From assembly GCF_000315625.1 (NCBI RefSeq), contig NW_005434672.1, forward strand, positions 888,310-952,309: DNA of 64,000 nt, in the 5' to 3' direction. Under the pieces are notes generated by a model, which was not told where the DNA came from, searched no databases, and saw nothing but the letters and a program-made list of their open reading frames with translations. This document shows, piece by piece, positions 46,701 through 47,637 of the stretch (its first letter is position 1; each line of letters begins with the position of its first letter). Position numbers and translations under genes: made by a program. The stretch comes from Guillardia theta CCMP2712 (lineage: Eukaryota; Cryptophyceae; Pyrenomonadales; Geminigeraceae).

Positions 46701-47576
46701 AGTTCTCCCAAGACTTCTAGTCTTGTCAGTACAGGAAGTAAGCGAATGAGCTCGAGCATCTCGAGAACTGGAAGAGAAGGCCTCGGAAAGAAATCGCAAG
46801 CTTTTGAGACAGAGATCGAAGAGGAGGAGGAGGACTTGGAAGGGATCGCCTTCAGAGTGCACGAGTCGGGAACTACTTTCCCTGTAGTCGGACAACACTT
46901 TGGGCTGCCGTACGAAGAGATAGTTCTTCCTCCGGCTCCTCCCAGCACCCCTAGGTTGCATGACGCGCAGCATCAGGATCATGATGGCAATGACCAAGAG
47001 CTCTTCACGCAAAACCTGCTATCTCGTCTAGAATATTTGACTTCTTCCCCGCAGAGTGCAGCACGAGGCTCCCGTATCCCCGAGGACATGTGGCATGCTG
47101 GCTCTCCTGTGCAGAGTGACGTCACGTTACCGCACCAGCTGAGCTTTGCGGAGAGAGAGGAGAGGCCGACCGCGCAAGACACTTCACAGGCCATCCCCCT
47201 AGACATCTCCGAGCTGCAGACCGGGATCCCAGTGACCCATCAGGAATCCAAGGGGGAGACGGCATCGAGAGCCCTTACCTGGACGAGCGTCATGTTCGTT
47301 GCTGCTCGGTGGGTGCTGTTGAACCCTTTGCTCTTCTTTCTGGCTGCTGTGGATGCTTCAGGCGCTTTCGTACTCCGAACGAGCCCGAGCGTCAACGTCA
47401 TCTTGTTTAACGTCCTCCTGTGGTACCTTGTTGACCAGCTGAGCTTCAGCTTCGATCCGTCGTACAACCATGCGTGGGAGAAGGCCATCGCCCTCAGCAT
47501 CGTTTTGTGGGTCATCCTGCATGCCGTGCTGCTTATTGGAGTCTGGGCGATGCGTGCTCGGATTATGAGATCGTAG
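13788..47576 (+). CDS. Giant membrane protein: IPT/TIG array, filamin-like array, REJ-like region, GPS-like motif, multi-pass C-terminus
   Basis: One uninterrupted frame of 11,262 residues with no visible intron. Order of parts: IPT/TIG repeats (residues 1 to about 7015), filamin-like Ig repeats (about 7020-9515), a REJ-like region (about 9605-10640), a degenerate GPS-like motif (about 10643-10688), three membrane helices, a basic Ser-rich cytoplasmic loop of about 300 residues, three more helices and a short tail ending MRARIMRS. The ATG at 13788 lies inside a repeat and is not the true start. With the upstream 824-residue frame the protein is about 12,090 residues. The layout resembles polycystin-1/REJ receptors, suggesting a cell-surface or flagellar receptor or adhesin, but I see no PLAT domain. 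Several segments occur twice or three times almost unchanged (entries A-D). A poly(A)-like AATAAA lies at 47606-47611. Confidence 0.9.
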   Translation: MTRVSLVGLNFAGADYTPSLRIGQTACWSNVWNSDTNLVCGVPAGLVAERVIVTILNTVGSSADALSFDLQTVTSSSRYNLRSDVVNSLTLLGASFGYWQPNTFQVSVGFSPCASTVWKSSSSLTCLVRQGVGLAADVQVLVESSVQIQRKFFSYESPTISNVKGANLATNSIAALSIYGSGFSQVDYTIQARTGRTRAQATTWFSQTSAVCLAQAQIRTSLQLLTTLQVSLGTLSNVISFDAIQVTSVNSVNLSQVPTILLFLSSNYLYNTFKDMTLKTAVGSTSSPYTVWSTSSQVTCKGSSTASASQRITLSLSNPLLSSLSSAFSFNPINLLQSQNRLESITTYFYAVGLAYEDHSLALRVGVTSAQQTAWRSYTAMQVKVSSSVGREVRLIASASSVLATSSSSNEFTLPLASSTSPSNSPPAGVSLIAFLGTSYGSTSYSQSVRVGPSESVRTIWTSASSIASIPSFSMSNAMNVVITSGLQAGTAFRFFSFDAISISSVHVQNIPNSGNRLVSFSGSSYGSSSYTLRPSLSFSVLQTASWTSDTAIVCKVIAGVGNKLPFAVAQGSAYTNTGTISDVISFDSPQLSGSSKQNMPQIAPSLVTIFSSVGFGSADYSSILVLLNGKQVLSSLWTSDSSITCQLAPGEGEGLNFAVQFQNEISFVTQMFTFDAPAVSAALRSNLASNRHFSILGYNFGVVDLSIKVCVGTLSQKTIWQSVTSLVAIAEQRARTSVSLIVTTWQREGTLSSSVSYAVPVLSTLYAGNGPVVTLNPLVLFESSTSSTPLSESMRIGFTACERTLWISGTQIAGKVSSGVSKSAGIVVTYCLSSNSLSHAYSYDLSAQVDRVNIPVAGAMIVSFPLLTFQPLCYTPTVRMVSALQSTRWSSTSSISCSVRMLPGRTLSVQVTIGRSIVTVTEATSFDTSAMSSISTTNSFSRGQTLYIYSKPLSLNLESTLALRIGPSKVLETLWLSSTSLSGRAAFAYARSQSLSLSVASLQSSTSQVFSYDSVQLSSAIRGNIFSTGVIAINFRALAIEVFSLTASVRVASTVSSRSMWTSDSAVQALVSSGVGGSLSQMLTVVLQVSSLSQLLSYDRPTLASRPANSPTTGNVDLQLSGAGLGNFDACPVAQVERFVCRASMWKSDSSMVCRVNEGAGAGLDISVKVKEQVGTLSSAVSFDTGIILAVSQANFPSSGNSIVSLIGVNLGAFSMTSYARVGGTACQYTVFQSQSQIWCKVAAGVDQNMQTLVSVAFQQSQALAQTLSYDIGSASSQGLVSSTTGNNVVETVGAYLGTYDSSVRSRVSQTEMQATRWVSDTCLQGICPAGEGRGLRLVISIGARHSTMSESISFASVVFVDKGLNFVVSVTSYLAAGHSFAPFDTTSQVRLQHTASVPTHWFSDSSLSCLLPYTTGGGKKMIMTIHGNTETSRDFISFDLPVFSVTQVVNLRATRSNFFVTGKGFPMYDLSVSASISGSSGEVTIWTSATTVHGIFSGQTLASGSISLTMSGIKATVSEAFSMDVLKISSIARLNYGPQMFGDMLIGTSLSRTTFSPATRIGGTSMPVSKWISSSVLTCRATPMERRSLSVSFTTNGAATSITESLSFEQSFLTSTLQQNLDVRGNSYLVIFGAFSEHSMKTRVASSACRSTVWQSDSVVNCNFVIQTPRSMASIISAALSSIHSITNSLSYDSFVLDSYLSSQNNVINLNSISVPFGLIAQATVRLRMGFSNAESSVWRSATSLEIKSVIENGRSLALCLTSSSLYTSTNTHTFDLYVSFQSVISSSNFPILAATKIIGKGFALSDKSIGSRISSTSSASTNWISDSSVTSTYTSYAFRTFSTVITMSAVTNTLSQALTMDAPIIDGIALSSTNIVKQKSIQLLSLAYMDDVRSASVRVGSTSSLSTAWNSSSYVFCKIAAGAGHSKGIYLSIHSLVSSASSAVSYDTLAISSGLNQTRSTANTRGVLLSQLLPPDSLQVVSSYSASTRIGRTSCESTGWISTSEVRVQAHAHGRQSMSLSITCGRGASTVSELLTYSAVTVSSVQSVNAGSRSTFLIASLSRVSSSAAGRVGSTGCEISTWLSVTSVSCICARGRSQLGTQAVALTISQATGSVSGSVSFDTQQITGAERGNRYMGMVRSVIVGAVGAVGGAASVSASLRQGSTACERSLWISGSSLAGRTASGQAGSMRVVASVAGQPASTSRAASYDVPMTSEALRTNVGGQGGAKSVQVWGQGYGPSASASVGRSSCERSGWLSDTAIQGTTSGEGYGGTRGVIVSSGRQVGTRSASVSYDAERLLSLIFSGNSFFPGQGNLMLPLKTFIRFSSSSNFNKVSLGIRTGFTVSSRSMWTSDSAVQALVSSGVGGSLSQMLTVVLQVSSLSQLLSYDRPTLASRPANSPTTGNVDLQLSGAGLGNFDACPVAQVERFVCRASMWKSDSSMVCRVNEGAGAGLDISVKVKEQVGTLSQVFSYDGPAVFRAIPSFSDTVGNSIIFVEGLNFGWSFAKIEVWVGSWACTNVQFIRQDLLSCTTPAGFGRDLPIRVRTGGQETFTARLFSYLPPTLSGVLSNYGPSSGGGIVTYFGKYFGYENCSPQAYFGGTICATSLWTSDSAVTCFLNGGYGSLSGLSLNVQNQTTTSLIFAAGYIPPTVSTGSRQNQPATGAVLISIAGRDMSIASYTPASRIIGTSCPQTLWRSDTSIVSMSARSGMMSSNSVLVASIGAIRCSLTESVSYSKPDSYILPGAPGNTIAKVASSVLFTSSSMDCSLKARMGATSSQMTLWSSYSSLSTKFQRSSGASNSLIVTMGIQSGTASAVLSYDMLSLTASSQYNLVEYRWAILFVKPQVFKFEPLLDISSAIRAGVTNSQATSWVSSCSISCKFATLSSHSKQVILSVSQTSQSLTEIISYDKCKASTLSRTNFLADPSDLIFTISGLNFGAFDSSVSMSIGNSRNQFSEWSSETNVFSKVAPFTVHTMSLICSIDGLVGSVSQIFSSDVPLVSRFSNNFPSIISPSVALKLSSPRLRISGTSSQCTAWISQCELVCNIMPSISRTAHLSMSYGVIPRSLTSAFSFSAPKLSSALASNSISSKDGATSLTVIGIFNLQFDNTVSIRVLKTVSRSTLWISSTSTSCRTSSSTGHTANTMLTASLQVGSTTEIFSYDVSILSSSATPNLQSREFRLQVWLARHDFPSYSEIIRVSTTSCESTAWLSATTLAGVVAATTTQTLKLVLTTLVTPSTITQSFSHDSLVVNVLISNNFPSTGSGRIVILGTGLGPVQTSLAARPSGTASEAVGWISDSTMKAKVSAGVNDRSSWLACTVMGRPGSVSSLHSYDLPSLSSSSRTNFAASGGALISATGSGFGVHGVSPMIAVGDTYASSNVWVSETAMRGRLAPGVGAELPMRALVGCCTTGTSTQVFSFDKPTVSSIQPAYAATTGLALLYLAGRNFGTFDSTVSISVGDTKCTESTYVSNLVLSCLVSPGVGASQTVRATVGGQVAESPVLFSYMGPTVLGIGRQNGPATGGVLVTLQGRNFGSFESSAKGRAGTAAERTIWTSDTQLSFGVTGGSGPQITIVLTVFDQAVSNLVGFSYLNSRISAVTMSNIGSSVSFSVAVFGEFSSSDMSGKVILGSTVCRSTSWSSSTSMSCYSGSNPGSSLSISITNGFSFVAVTSSVVSYDIPPLVTFKFGDAQSSVFDVLGKGFGNCIMTQRSRVGSSISIETQWLSDTSLKVLQILQVFRSKSFALSMSSQCSSRTSCLSYENGMVSALSQQSNIPLSAKIDLSVAGLNLGISSGSIWVRIGESGSERTIWISSSQVLAKTVEGTKRSQRLTCSMSAIPFSSLNTVSYDLVLSRPSDAERNTGGRSAAVQTLSGVNGYNSRSEKARFGSTSAERTVWKSCTNINIKTSASTGKSNTIAITTDAAVNTFSNAFSFDTSPVISSCNTQTATIQVLSLFTSGTFITSKSRIGETASSNTQWKSSTIIYSKIAAGAGHSKGIYLSIHSLVSSASSAVSYDTLAISSGLNQTRSTANTRGVLLSQLLPPDSLQVVSSYSASTRIGRTSCESTGWISTSEVRVQAHAHGRQSMSLSITCGRGASTVSELLTYSAVTVSSVQSVNAGSRSTSLIASLSRVSSSAAGRVGSTGCEISTWLSVTSVSCICARGRSQLGTQAVALTISQATGSVSGSVSFDTQQITGAERGNRYMGMVRSVIVRAVGAVGGAASVSASLRQGSTACERSLWISGSSLAGRTASGQAGSMRVVASVAGQPASTSLAASYDVPMTSEALRTNVGGQGGAKSVQVWGQGYGPSASASVGRSSCERSGWLSDTAIQGTTSGEGYGGTRGVIVSSGRQVGTRSEGLSYDHFALQNASGQNLALESRSALLFGLSKYQLGRFSASARLGQSSMPGSLWMSTTSLFVRIVASDQLRTLSLIISSSTSISTSTEAMSYDGLTMSSVQVQNCIVHDKISILSFAGASGQSLSTRAGRTSFEATTWTSFTSIQLKSVQVTSTTRMTVSIAIKTGSLTQALSFNAIEASTLYISNQPSTGSGRIVILGTGLGPVQTSLAARPSGTASEAVGWISDSTMKAKVSAGVNDRSSWLACTVMGRPGSVSSLHSYDLPSLSSSSRTNFAASGGALISATGSGFGVHGVSPMIAVGDTYASSNVWVSETAMRGRLAPGVGAELPMRALVGCCTTGTSTQVFSFDKPTVSSIQPAYAATTGLALLYLAGRNFGTFDSTVSISVGDTKCTESTYVSNLVLSCLVSPGVGASQTVRATVGGQVAESPVLFSYMGPTVLGIGRQNGPATGGVLVTLQGRNFGSFESSAKGRAGTAAERTIWTSDTQVVLQPASALFPLSVISMTVARSIKTDARIFSTDSAFASLFSPSNSPVLQRTILTVIGQNLGTSDYSLTVHFSSSAASFSSWLSDTSLVSLPSVGNGQNLTVNMVKDNQIFGLKLSFSFDSPYLYQLPSKSNFPASGLGRTELIGINFCAFDTSLKVRILRTQVQLSVWTSDSSITCSSIPPGISFGSMTTETVFDKYPSSGIVQYDQPSASLASTSNLALRSAIPQRLAIFGSALSVFDPSLQVRVSQSVSANSRWISDTALTCQVTTSHSYSLKTVLTVGVLYGTTTQLLSYDCVQLSSISSLNVIPRTTMNISTMNLIRQTISPSSLSLRVGDTTCEKSQWGSDLSLTCKLAFSSVSFSQKLSLTVAISLSSCTNMLSYNALAISSCTQTNIVKQTQIVVSTSSNHLGIHTFASRLKSSSASETIWNSLSSLTLRFSPGVSASLPVRITQLSLVGTISNILSFDGVNLEYIKNRDTPDSTDSLLYGLLSSTSDFTLSFRIGGSSCETTQWISQSVVHCSAAAGSKGNHSVTLTSFAASGTVTAAFTFGPPSMFCPVNQTLTSNVVVIDGRRFGERDFSPKMRVGASGCSYTRWISDRQLICKDAAGIGNQLAMVVTAIALKSTNTNCLSYKHPVVQQLLLPNGPSVFSRPKILGSYLGPFSVSAGMRLGHSSTEISIWMSDSALSCYATGSSASRLTAVVTAQSLLTSLTQGFTYDFAVFQSSYINGSRNSPTRGGVKSALLIDSISSSDLSSSVRLGYSVIQSSEWLSLSSITVRPTRGLGQKLKLTLTISNRIGTCSDFFSYDASNLTNSSSFELSIENKTSLQLTGIGFGFFGISPRLRIGYSLTENSMWTSDSTVSSLALPGVGGDFSVNYNDLFDSGRIRFSYSHPIALNWTSLSFPSIQLQGLNLGRWSDYTLQTRLSFTSSEQTMWFSTSSTFVKLPNAQGGSLRIVITVAKQLGSSSSSVTFDAPLKILTQNSPLLSKQFLMSGLGMYSNSIASRIGSSGSISTTWISDSTIYVRTVSSSQSSLFLMLTTSVLVRTSTRLFSFDLPLLMLSMANIPITATWVQSTTSNNSHFSSSARARFGQTAAESTRWLSYTSIISRVATGYKGTLTHSLTVQSRLCSLTNAVSYDSMTVELLSLSNITTNLCSKSSTYIVPFAHPRYIGTASLRFGFTSAEYTVWSFETAIYTKYPSGHSRSLNLILTASDVSTVTSLFSFDNPTILEVTGVEGNLFDGAQILAFGTNFGIYDASINAVVEISSDSTNKVDHSMWTSDTSILVSLLPVYGEPFMYFQSYGYRTPSFSIDFPFVPNVISANPSVHDTQGDLNFTEVIGTKFGIRDYTLRVTLGDTIARNTIWMSYSSLLCTVSAGVGEFHNYFVTIFGNIGVGSSFYSSYRTPLPIDIRSSHDTDVSLVNGRFFGYGADYTVRASISWSSCPSSFWISDSSLSLKVSTAQGFGLDLIVTVDQQLGTGVNKFSFQPPGVSSVSQEDLICYNVSTQTIFGTYFATFDASLSLRIGGSHQRSTVWAAETSITLKPTGVTGSSLNVMITVSQNIGSMSNMYSSCLSQISSVFPVNLGSSRSVAVSVFGRFYGRYSPTAVASVGITTAASTTWTSETSLTCISYKADRGMQHMLKMTMNILPTTITNALSWDGPFISSFNPNNSPTSGTITTTMFGSNFGSMDTSLTIKIGQNVCSSSRWKSDSQMICQIPQGVQLGQSVYLQTANSTSIATVSQIFSYDKPLIYPNSLQIVGNLYKSNSVTGNPEANGKDLIEFSGANLGRSDLNKISIFYGPSQNKSKYQCSVTDKFSYVNESRVRCFTDPQGYSRNLSFMVYVGLYSFGGTDLYSYPPIIFDGTLRIDRKSSDLILDSTQGGQAFSFEGRNFGNVWEKMTVRFFSYYASSAKFQTVIQYANSTSEKLNGLLGPGVGFSVIFEIEIQNVTVRGKDTFSFPLPVIENGSLCTANCGSNCRFASTLDSEKVSFRGQNFGNFPTLISIFYGRDVPSQGWSRRYPCVVNFSNDTFISCFASPGTGKDLYLEVNIAGQVVRSHDLVSYPPPYIDKMYPMLDGGSIPLNYVLRDALGNEVLMIQGGNFGPEISLVSIAFGRVGLNFWTEARLIYEKSNVSFITFSPGIGSGAWLTIRLEVGGQSVYSKTYFSYPFIQNISGWQVEASQSKVVGMQSNTIYQAGMNQRFYILTASNNGNLLTLGGAEFQATISGPAYITSNSVDGQDGTYFIDFLATRSGEYVARVFQLPWRKDVGNSPYTILISSEMIPNASMTVASFKNSVLRCGRNESLLLILRDRYGNTLENQWSQYHTEVSFLSNIIVHQDSDVDVLSLHLFGTRSGPFYIEIFLNSTSILQNPVRNVLQPSSASASATQTSLVQATMIAGSIVRIASIIAKDAFGNIASQGGDSIKIRLPIAEHLYDYQVYDQLNGTYHVYAMVKLQGNFSLQLYVNDESAGSPSFILKVLSSSPDAQFSKCSGVGLTAATAGIVSYFHIVPKDRYSNAISFGSNDLFRIYIQNLLTRTFFSPSDLYLANASFQIGVFLTQAGHYYLNVVSSGQIFCNPPVLLRVTPQSYDLNAFAVSKSISGGILTSSSLQFEIFPRDKYGNTANLRGFLNISVQPVVNTTQAISSNSIKVTWNPKVAGVYTFNIRTVSGELLFKGPISSNVVLQAGPASAQQSEIARIASNRQVGNTIDATIIAAADTGILLNTGGLSFTVFVQNNNNKQSVASLPVLDFANGTYAVVFSVTVSGSYSLSVRLGSQDIGGSPASFAVLPGPSFPANTLVSLQDGQVVTAGLAFSFTAQARDEYGNARGEGGDGVEIAFRHASGGSVQVSGLDLQTGEYSFSALLTASGTYTLQGTLLSSDIFTAQPRSISVSPASPTGSTAVAEGLGLYHAVAGEEAVIRLYVRDEYGNQVGALPSGYIDTVSLVIKRGSGEGLNIGVRKSAFTSGVEVRYTATQSGLYTVFVLTQSIMVQSSQVEIQANVFDPNSVDLSFAATYSSGDVFNVTFIILDFFTNGATIGILRIVMACQNGRSIYGFENVSNGTKVRLTATKKAQDCQIALFSEAEILLRTKYITFVAGKVDSQASSVNFVSESVLQAGNIGQISIYPRDQFYNPLSNFQITAQECHGKPLVITAIQKTSSFSAIVQYTATKSGNYSLCVTINDVSLADKPSTQYISSIPIATTIRLEFLQGNQNVSQDVAGKATILSVQAFDMYMNIFDHYSSSQNSILSSEVYLKDSLVQIMDFIGFSNSSYLFQYMMTRSGAYSIQIKLESLILVVQRQVTPSEFFFSNILIDSSYIAANETTSIRLIPKDSYGNNVTLSQSLSAVILSSDGQELSTTLFSQADRMVSARISITRSADYFVMLSYPSFESKKLKFTILPGVVSAQNTFGQGVGLVGAIVQYQTSFLVYFRDRFGNKLLNSADIQLFVKIQDAANVKQISIEQVDADKKCVRYLPTSVATLAVFVFIRTTSDTPIMSSPFNVQVFDKPDTISATKTYVIPQTERRNVKDKNTFIIISVTNQGAGMITGGFSFNCLLASPTNKQSVASLPVLDFANGTYAVVFSVTVSGSYSLSVRLGSQDIGGSPASFAVLPGPSFPANTLVSLQDGQVVTAGLAFSFTAQARDEYGNARGEGGDGVEIAFRHASGGSVQVSGLDLQTGEYSFSALLTASGTYTLQGTLLSSDIFTAQPRSISVSPASPTGSTAVAEGLGLYHAVAGEEAVIRLYVRDEYGNQVGALPSGYIDTVSLVIKRGSGEGLNIGVRKSAFTSGVEVRYTATQSGLFLLEVVMNGMQIFTTPKILQVDSGAVSVGLSSASGFGLIRAIAGVLATFDILSRDVYGNNFTRGGLLWSMILQNKQTAMQSRTIAQDLNNGRYQIKYNVTVSGSYIMSVIRDDVHISGSPSQVQIVASNAEPTKTYLTSYQSISTAGVILKFCLVSTDKYGNLVNFQDSVGFTIGDSKQEYSTIAMPFSDSNCNEIIFTLTQSGKYPLHFSLDQARFQSVVMYVYPGSTNKAYLLSSLTSLLRIQAGDTTTMLLLLQDRYGNNVTYPNQIAVMLNSSLISPYPVPIADDLVLVNFSITSSGSFAFSVKIDNIVVMPLAQYITVLPNYPVAEYSSCLNSVSLQTAGTLSTIQLSLRDRFSNAINENISVTLVSVIQNDLNSRSIFPVTFKENVLSFQFALTRSGIYSLSLELNGDQLSDCFFSVRILPQILYLGNSVLSGVGSLKTCLQTSNWFYIFPIDRYGNQASFLNQQIELNATVREKSLSLWWSFSNLGPYLSFVYNLTVPTDSTSSATLQIFLIQAQVQEVIEVPLQIFTDCGALSLTQSSLSLLPLLIPRAGSLITWRVILLSSKGLEMMVPNLNLKATISGNDQTFTLMNVAVTAFANGTYAVVFSVTVSGSYSLSVRLGSQDIGGSPASFAVLPGPSFPANTLVSLQDGQVVTAGLAFSFTAQARDEYGNARGEGGDGVEIAFRHAEGMFLNGKSQDLGSGTYIISVLVQRSGKYSVYCNSSKQLIDLRISIQATPNNPSPLKSYVVWTLVEGNMASCAAPCSVNVSYILQDSFGNVIDGNDAPTMFWPGLSIQAIMDRFQIIPYLESDLILASIILTTSGQYRIEATMLDGVIQGGILQLFVIPSTNPADLKFIAALNEIFTRYNEEILISVSVEDIFGNSVDSYSLPDINRAQGIVLKDSRMLFNNSLEMVQCPSTCISVRFRFQCDNCTLNVLFTHGSQSTYLANPLTLFVSEEPEPQIVIAQFDNSLTSIRVDMSGDTYFAFQESCTSLLGSTFMDKLGVMPSCFLTSKQEIKILLGNNASLVFYDQLYFLPGSLKTRAGTPMGEKSALVIPPAQLEAFIVEIDCADTLGPGSDLFLNVRFRQGQTSRGLSLDWSLKAGPGTDSLRKLLMESKNLQSLNISGSLLLYGYTYEFSLLARIWTGQTCITSKQVNLIRSFIPSLSITGGPVISIPLYSDIVIKAVIHLPPAVPDRVGIMWSQVDGDLLNSLQNGYFGAELLLKQSELSPGATLLLRVMVYSKEGSKSSIQNVSQLVTLSLSPSPLSNRLMRSVMFVRATEDFYLYTDRFLRILATDKPIYIWSCTSPTHDTCFQESSGIAEKLQSDSAPFLFVPQNSLLPGNYTFNVQIIIESGLRKANLVYDVVVKGSPLFGLNLSSSIVIFPDSSGWLSVLGKLNATSTSNSGNTILELQIESEQISQSKVDNGLLLSWRLEPFPGAFLSRGILSVRFSAVAGNLEGFARVDFILRPPMGGNLLVQEIVYVYSVVSIYQVNFVGFQAQSEDYPLVYSLYQSINSSANGLLYVDSGIDSNFQIYHSETILGAVSISGFVSSVQGESVGYQHVIGSSHDKTIDVSQSLAQLQAAYGVLSSLMQEVSRTANSKALKQIAFISLQAGEKYSQLKNARGGPESSLQLDALDSPKMSSALKRSISESGSSLSPDLLAELQGVSEDVTDVFAEAILSMFSWQSFGIGLTDAISRLVNLLKRVEDSSSSHDHPISQVLSRRDQDFHLTQLSASSASQPSSELTILAADALLQSWNYSTLSNDDVGSFSLLYGKILTSLMGSTDETLKLSIANSFLTACKHFVLMVDSEVPWWVYTSFVDDVGKLCVIVQQSSSLSSVMLQILDYSNQIIRGSLKMIVDGEESRLIETSFASVWTKKVLANELFSQHSRLCMLSNGCIQTALNEAFLPEPAMDVTSAGTLSIQIILWKTLPNAFTAVSTKAIALGPILQLNATTSRLELNYMSHYRKLRDAWSVTFDIQSLTSVPRCAWISDMATLDTVGLVADCATAGKLTCWSYARGSRLAVIYVGLSTNSGNQQYRNIRTASFQGAYSQQSEVASTISLLIVITTSVISFVHFLRVAMFVRKVLNRYLGFKTTEFRKPGDTLTSSVNESVENSFSLRRLFLHHPVTTLLFFAFQPFPVYLHRISVLSASINFLLAMNFTMQAMRVFVESDWAAQATVMSILVVPVYLLLLFPIFAQQEFEHVMFRKKGRVVPEDVPDSREAEASATEAQTARKSGRHHRRSRKAKGRRSRRIDEELESAMDVTSQTSDIMSTMSSQSPQGPTRGSHDDSQRHPFSPSTLRVSMVNWSVSSPKTSSLVSTGSKRMSSSISRTGREGLGKKSQAFETEIEEEEEDLEGIAFRVHESGTTFPVVGQHFGLPYEEIVLPPAPPSTPRLHDAQHQDHDGNDQELFTQNLLSRLEYLTSSPQSAARGSRIPEDMWHAGSPVQSDVTLPHQLSFAEREERPTAQDTSQAIPLDISELQTGIPVTHQESKGETASRALTWTSVMFVAARWVLLNPLLFFLAAVDASGAFVLRTSPSVNVILFNVLLWYLVDQLSFSFDPSYNHAWEKAIALSIVLWVILHAVLLIGVWAMRARIMRS
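16950..17323 (+). repeat. Segment A, copy 1
   Basis: 374 bp that recur at 20826-21199, 3876 bp downstream. I found no difference between the copies by eye, while the sequence just outside is unrelated. The copy starts at a W-T-S-D-S strand of one IPT unit and ends at Q-V-G-T-L-S of the next, and keeps the reading frame. Confidence 0.95.
19546..20659 (+). repeat. Segment B, copy 1
   Basis: 1114 bp that recur at 25750-26863, 6204 bp downstream, with only about four single-base differences noted by eye. Three change a residue (Phe/Ser, Gly/Arg, Arg/Leu). It is clearly more GC-rich than its flanks and spans about four IPT units. Confidence 0.95.
20826..21199 (+). repeat. Segment A, copy 2
   Basis: Same 374 bp as 16950-17323. 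It begins 166 bp after the end of segment B copy 1, so the two transferred blocks are close neighbours. Confidence 0.95.
23580..24473 (+). repeat. Segment C, copy 1
   Basis: 894 bp that recur at 27435-28328, offset 3855 bp. One difference was noticed, silent, near 23769. It covers about three and a half IPT units and includes a short CTTGT tandem at about 24212-24231. Confidence 0.95.
25750..26863 (+). repeat. Segment B, copy 2
   Basis: Near-identical to 19546-20659, in the same frame. Its borders fall on K-I-A-A-G-A-G and Q-V-G-T-R-S, words shared with other repeats, which fits exchange at short homology. Confidence 0.95.
27435..28328 (+). repeat. Segment C, copy 2
   Basis: Near-identical to 23580-24473. 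It begins 571 bp after the end of segment B copy 2, so copies of B and C form a second cluster of transferred blocks. Confidence 0.95.
36539..37259 (+). repeat. Segment D, copy 1 (filamin-like block)
   Basis: 721 bp that recur at 39008-39728 (offset 2469 bp) with about three base differences, two of them at 36836-36839 (GGTGTA here, GGGGTG in the other copies). It covers about two filamin-like units. Confidence 0.95.
39008..39728 (+). repeat. Segment D, copy 2
   Basis: In-frame near-copy of 36539-37259. It shares the GGGGTG variant with the partial third copy, so copies 2 and 3 are closest to each other. Confidence 0.95.
41541..41813 (+). repeat. Segment D, partial copy 3
   Basis: 273 bp matching 36579-36851 and 39048-39320. 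It starts at a Gly-Thr-Tyr strand and stops inside a unit at a Phe-Arg-His-Ala word, again keeping the frame. Confidence 0.95.
42600..45850 (+). other. REJ-like region with degenerate GPS-like motif
   Basis: Between the filamin-like repeats and the first membrane helix lie about 1000 residues with no short repeat, containing strands typical of REJ modules (for example LFLNVRFRQG, LSWRLEPFPG) and a helical stretch at about 44480-45400. At 45714-45850 a Cys/Trp pattern, PRCAWISD then a DC pair, then LTCWSYARGSRLAVIYV, recalls the GPS proteolysis site of polycystin-1 and adhesion receptors, but the His-Leu-Thr/Ser cleavage triplet is not evident. The assignment is inference by position and pattern. 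Confidence 0.5.
45930..47553 (+). other. Membrane domain of the giant protein
   Basis: Hydrophobic segments at about 45930-46010, 46150-46250, 46300-46365, 47285-47375, 47390-47450 and 47486-47553. Between the third and fourth lies a hydrophilic loop with a cluster of Arg/Lys/His (about 46475-46535), many Ser/Thr and a short Glu run at about 46821-46836. The loop is likely cytoplasmic and a target for phosphorylation (inference). Confidence 0.7.
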
Positions 47577-47605
47577 TGAGAGTGTGGTGTAGGTATTGTT
47601 CTGTG

Positions 47606-47611
47606 AATAAA
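47606..47611 (+). terminator. Poly(A)-signal-like AATAAA after the giant gene
   Basis: AATAAA 30 nt past the TAG at 47574-47576, in the 61-bp gap before the convergent plastid-protein gene. Confidence 0.4.
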
Positions 47612-47637
47612 CACTTCAATCAAGGATTCCAACGAGT

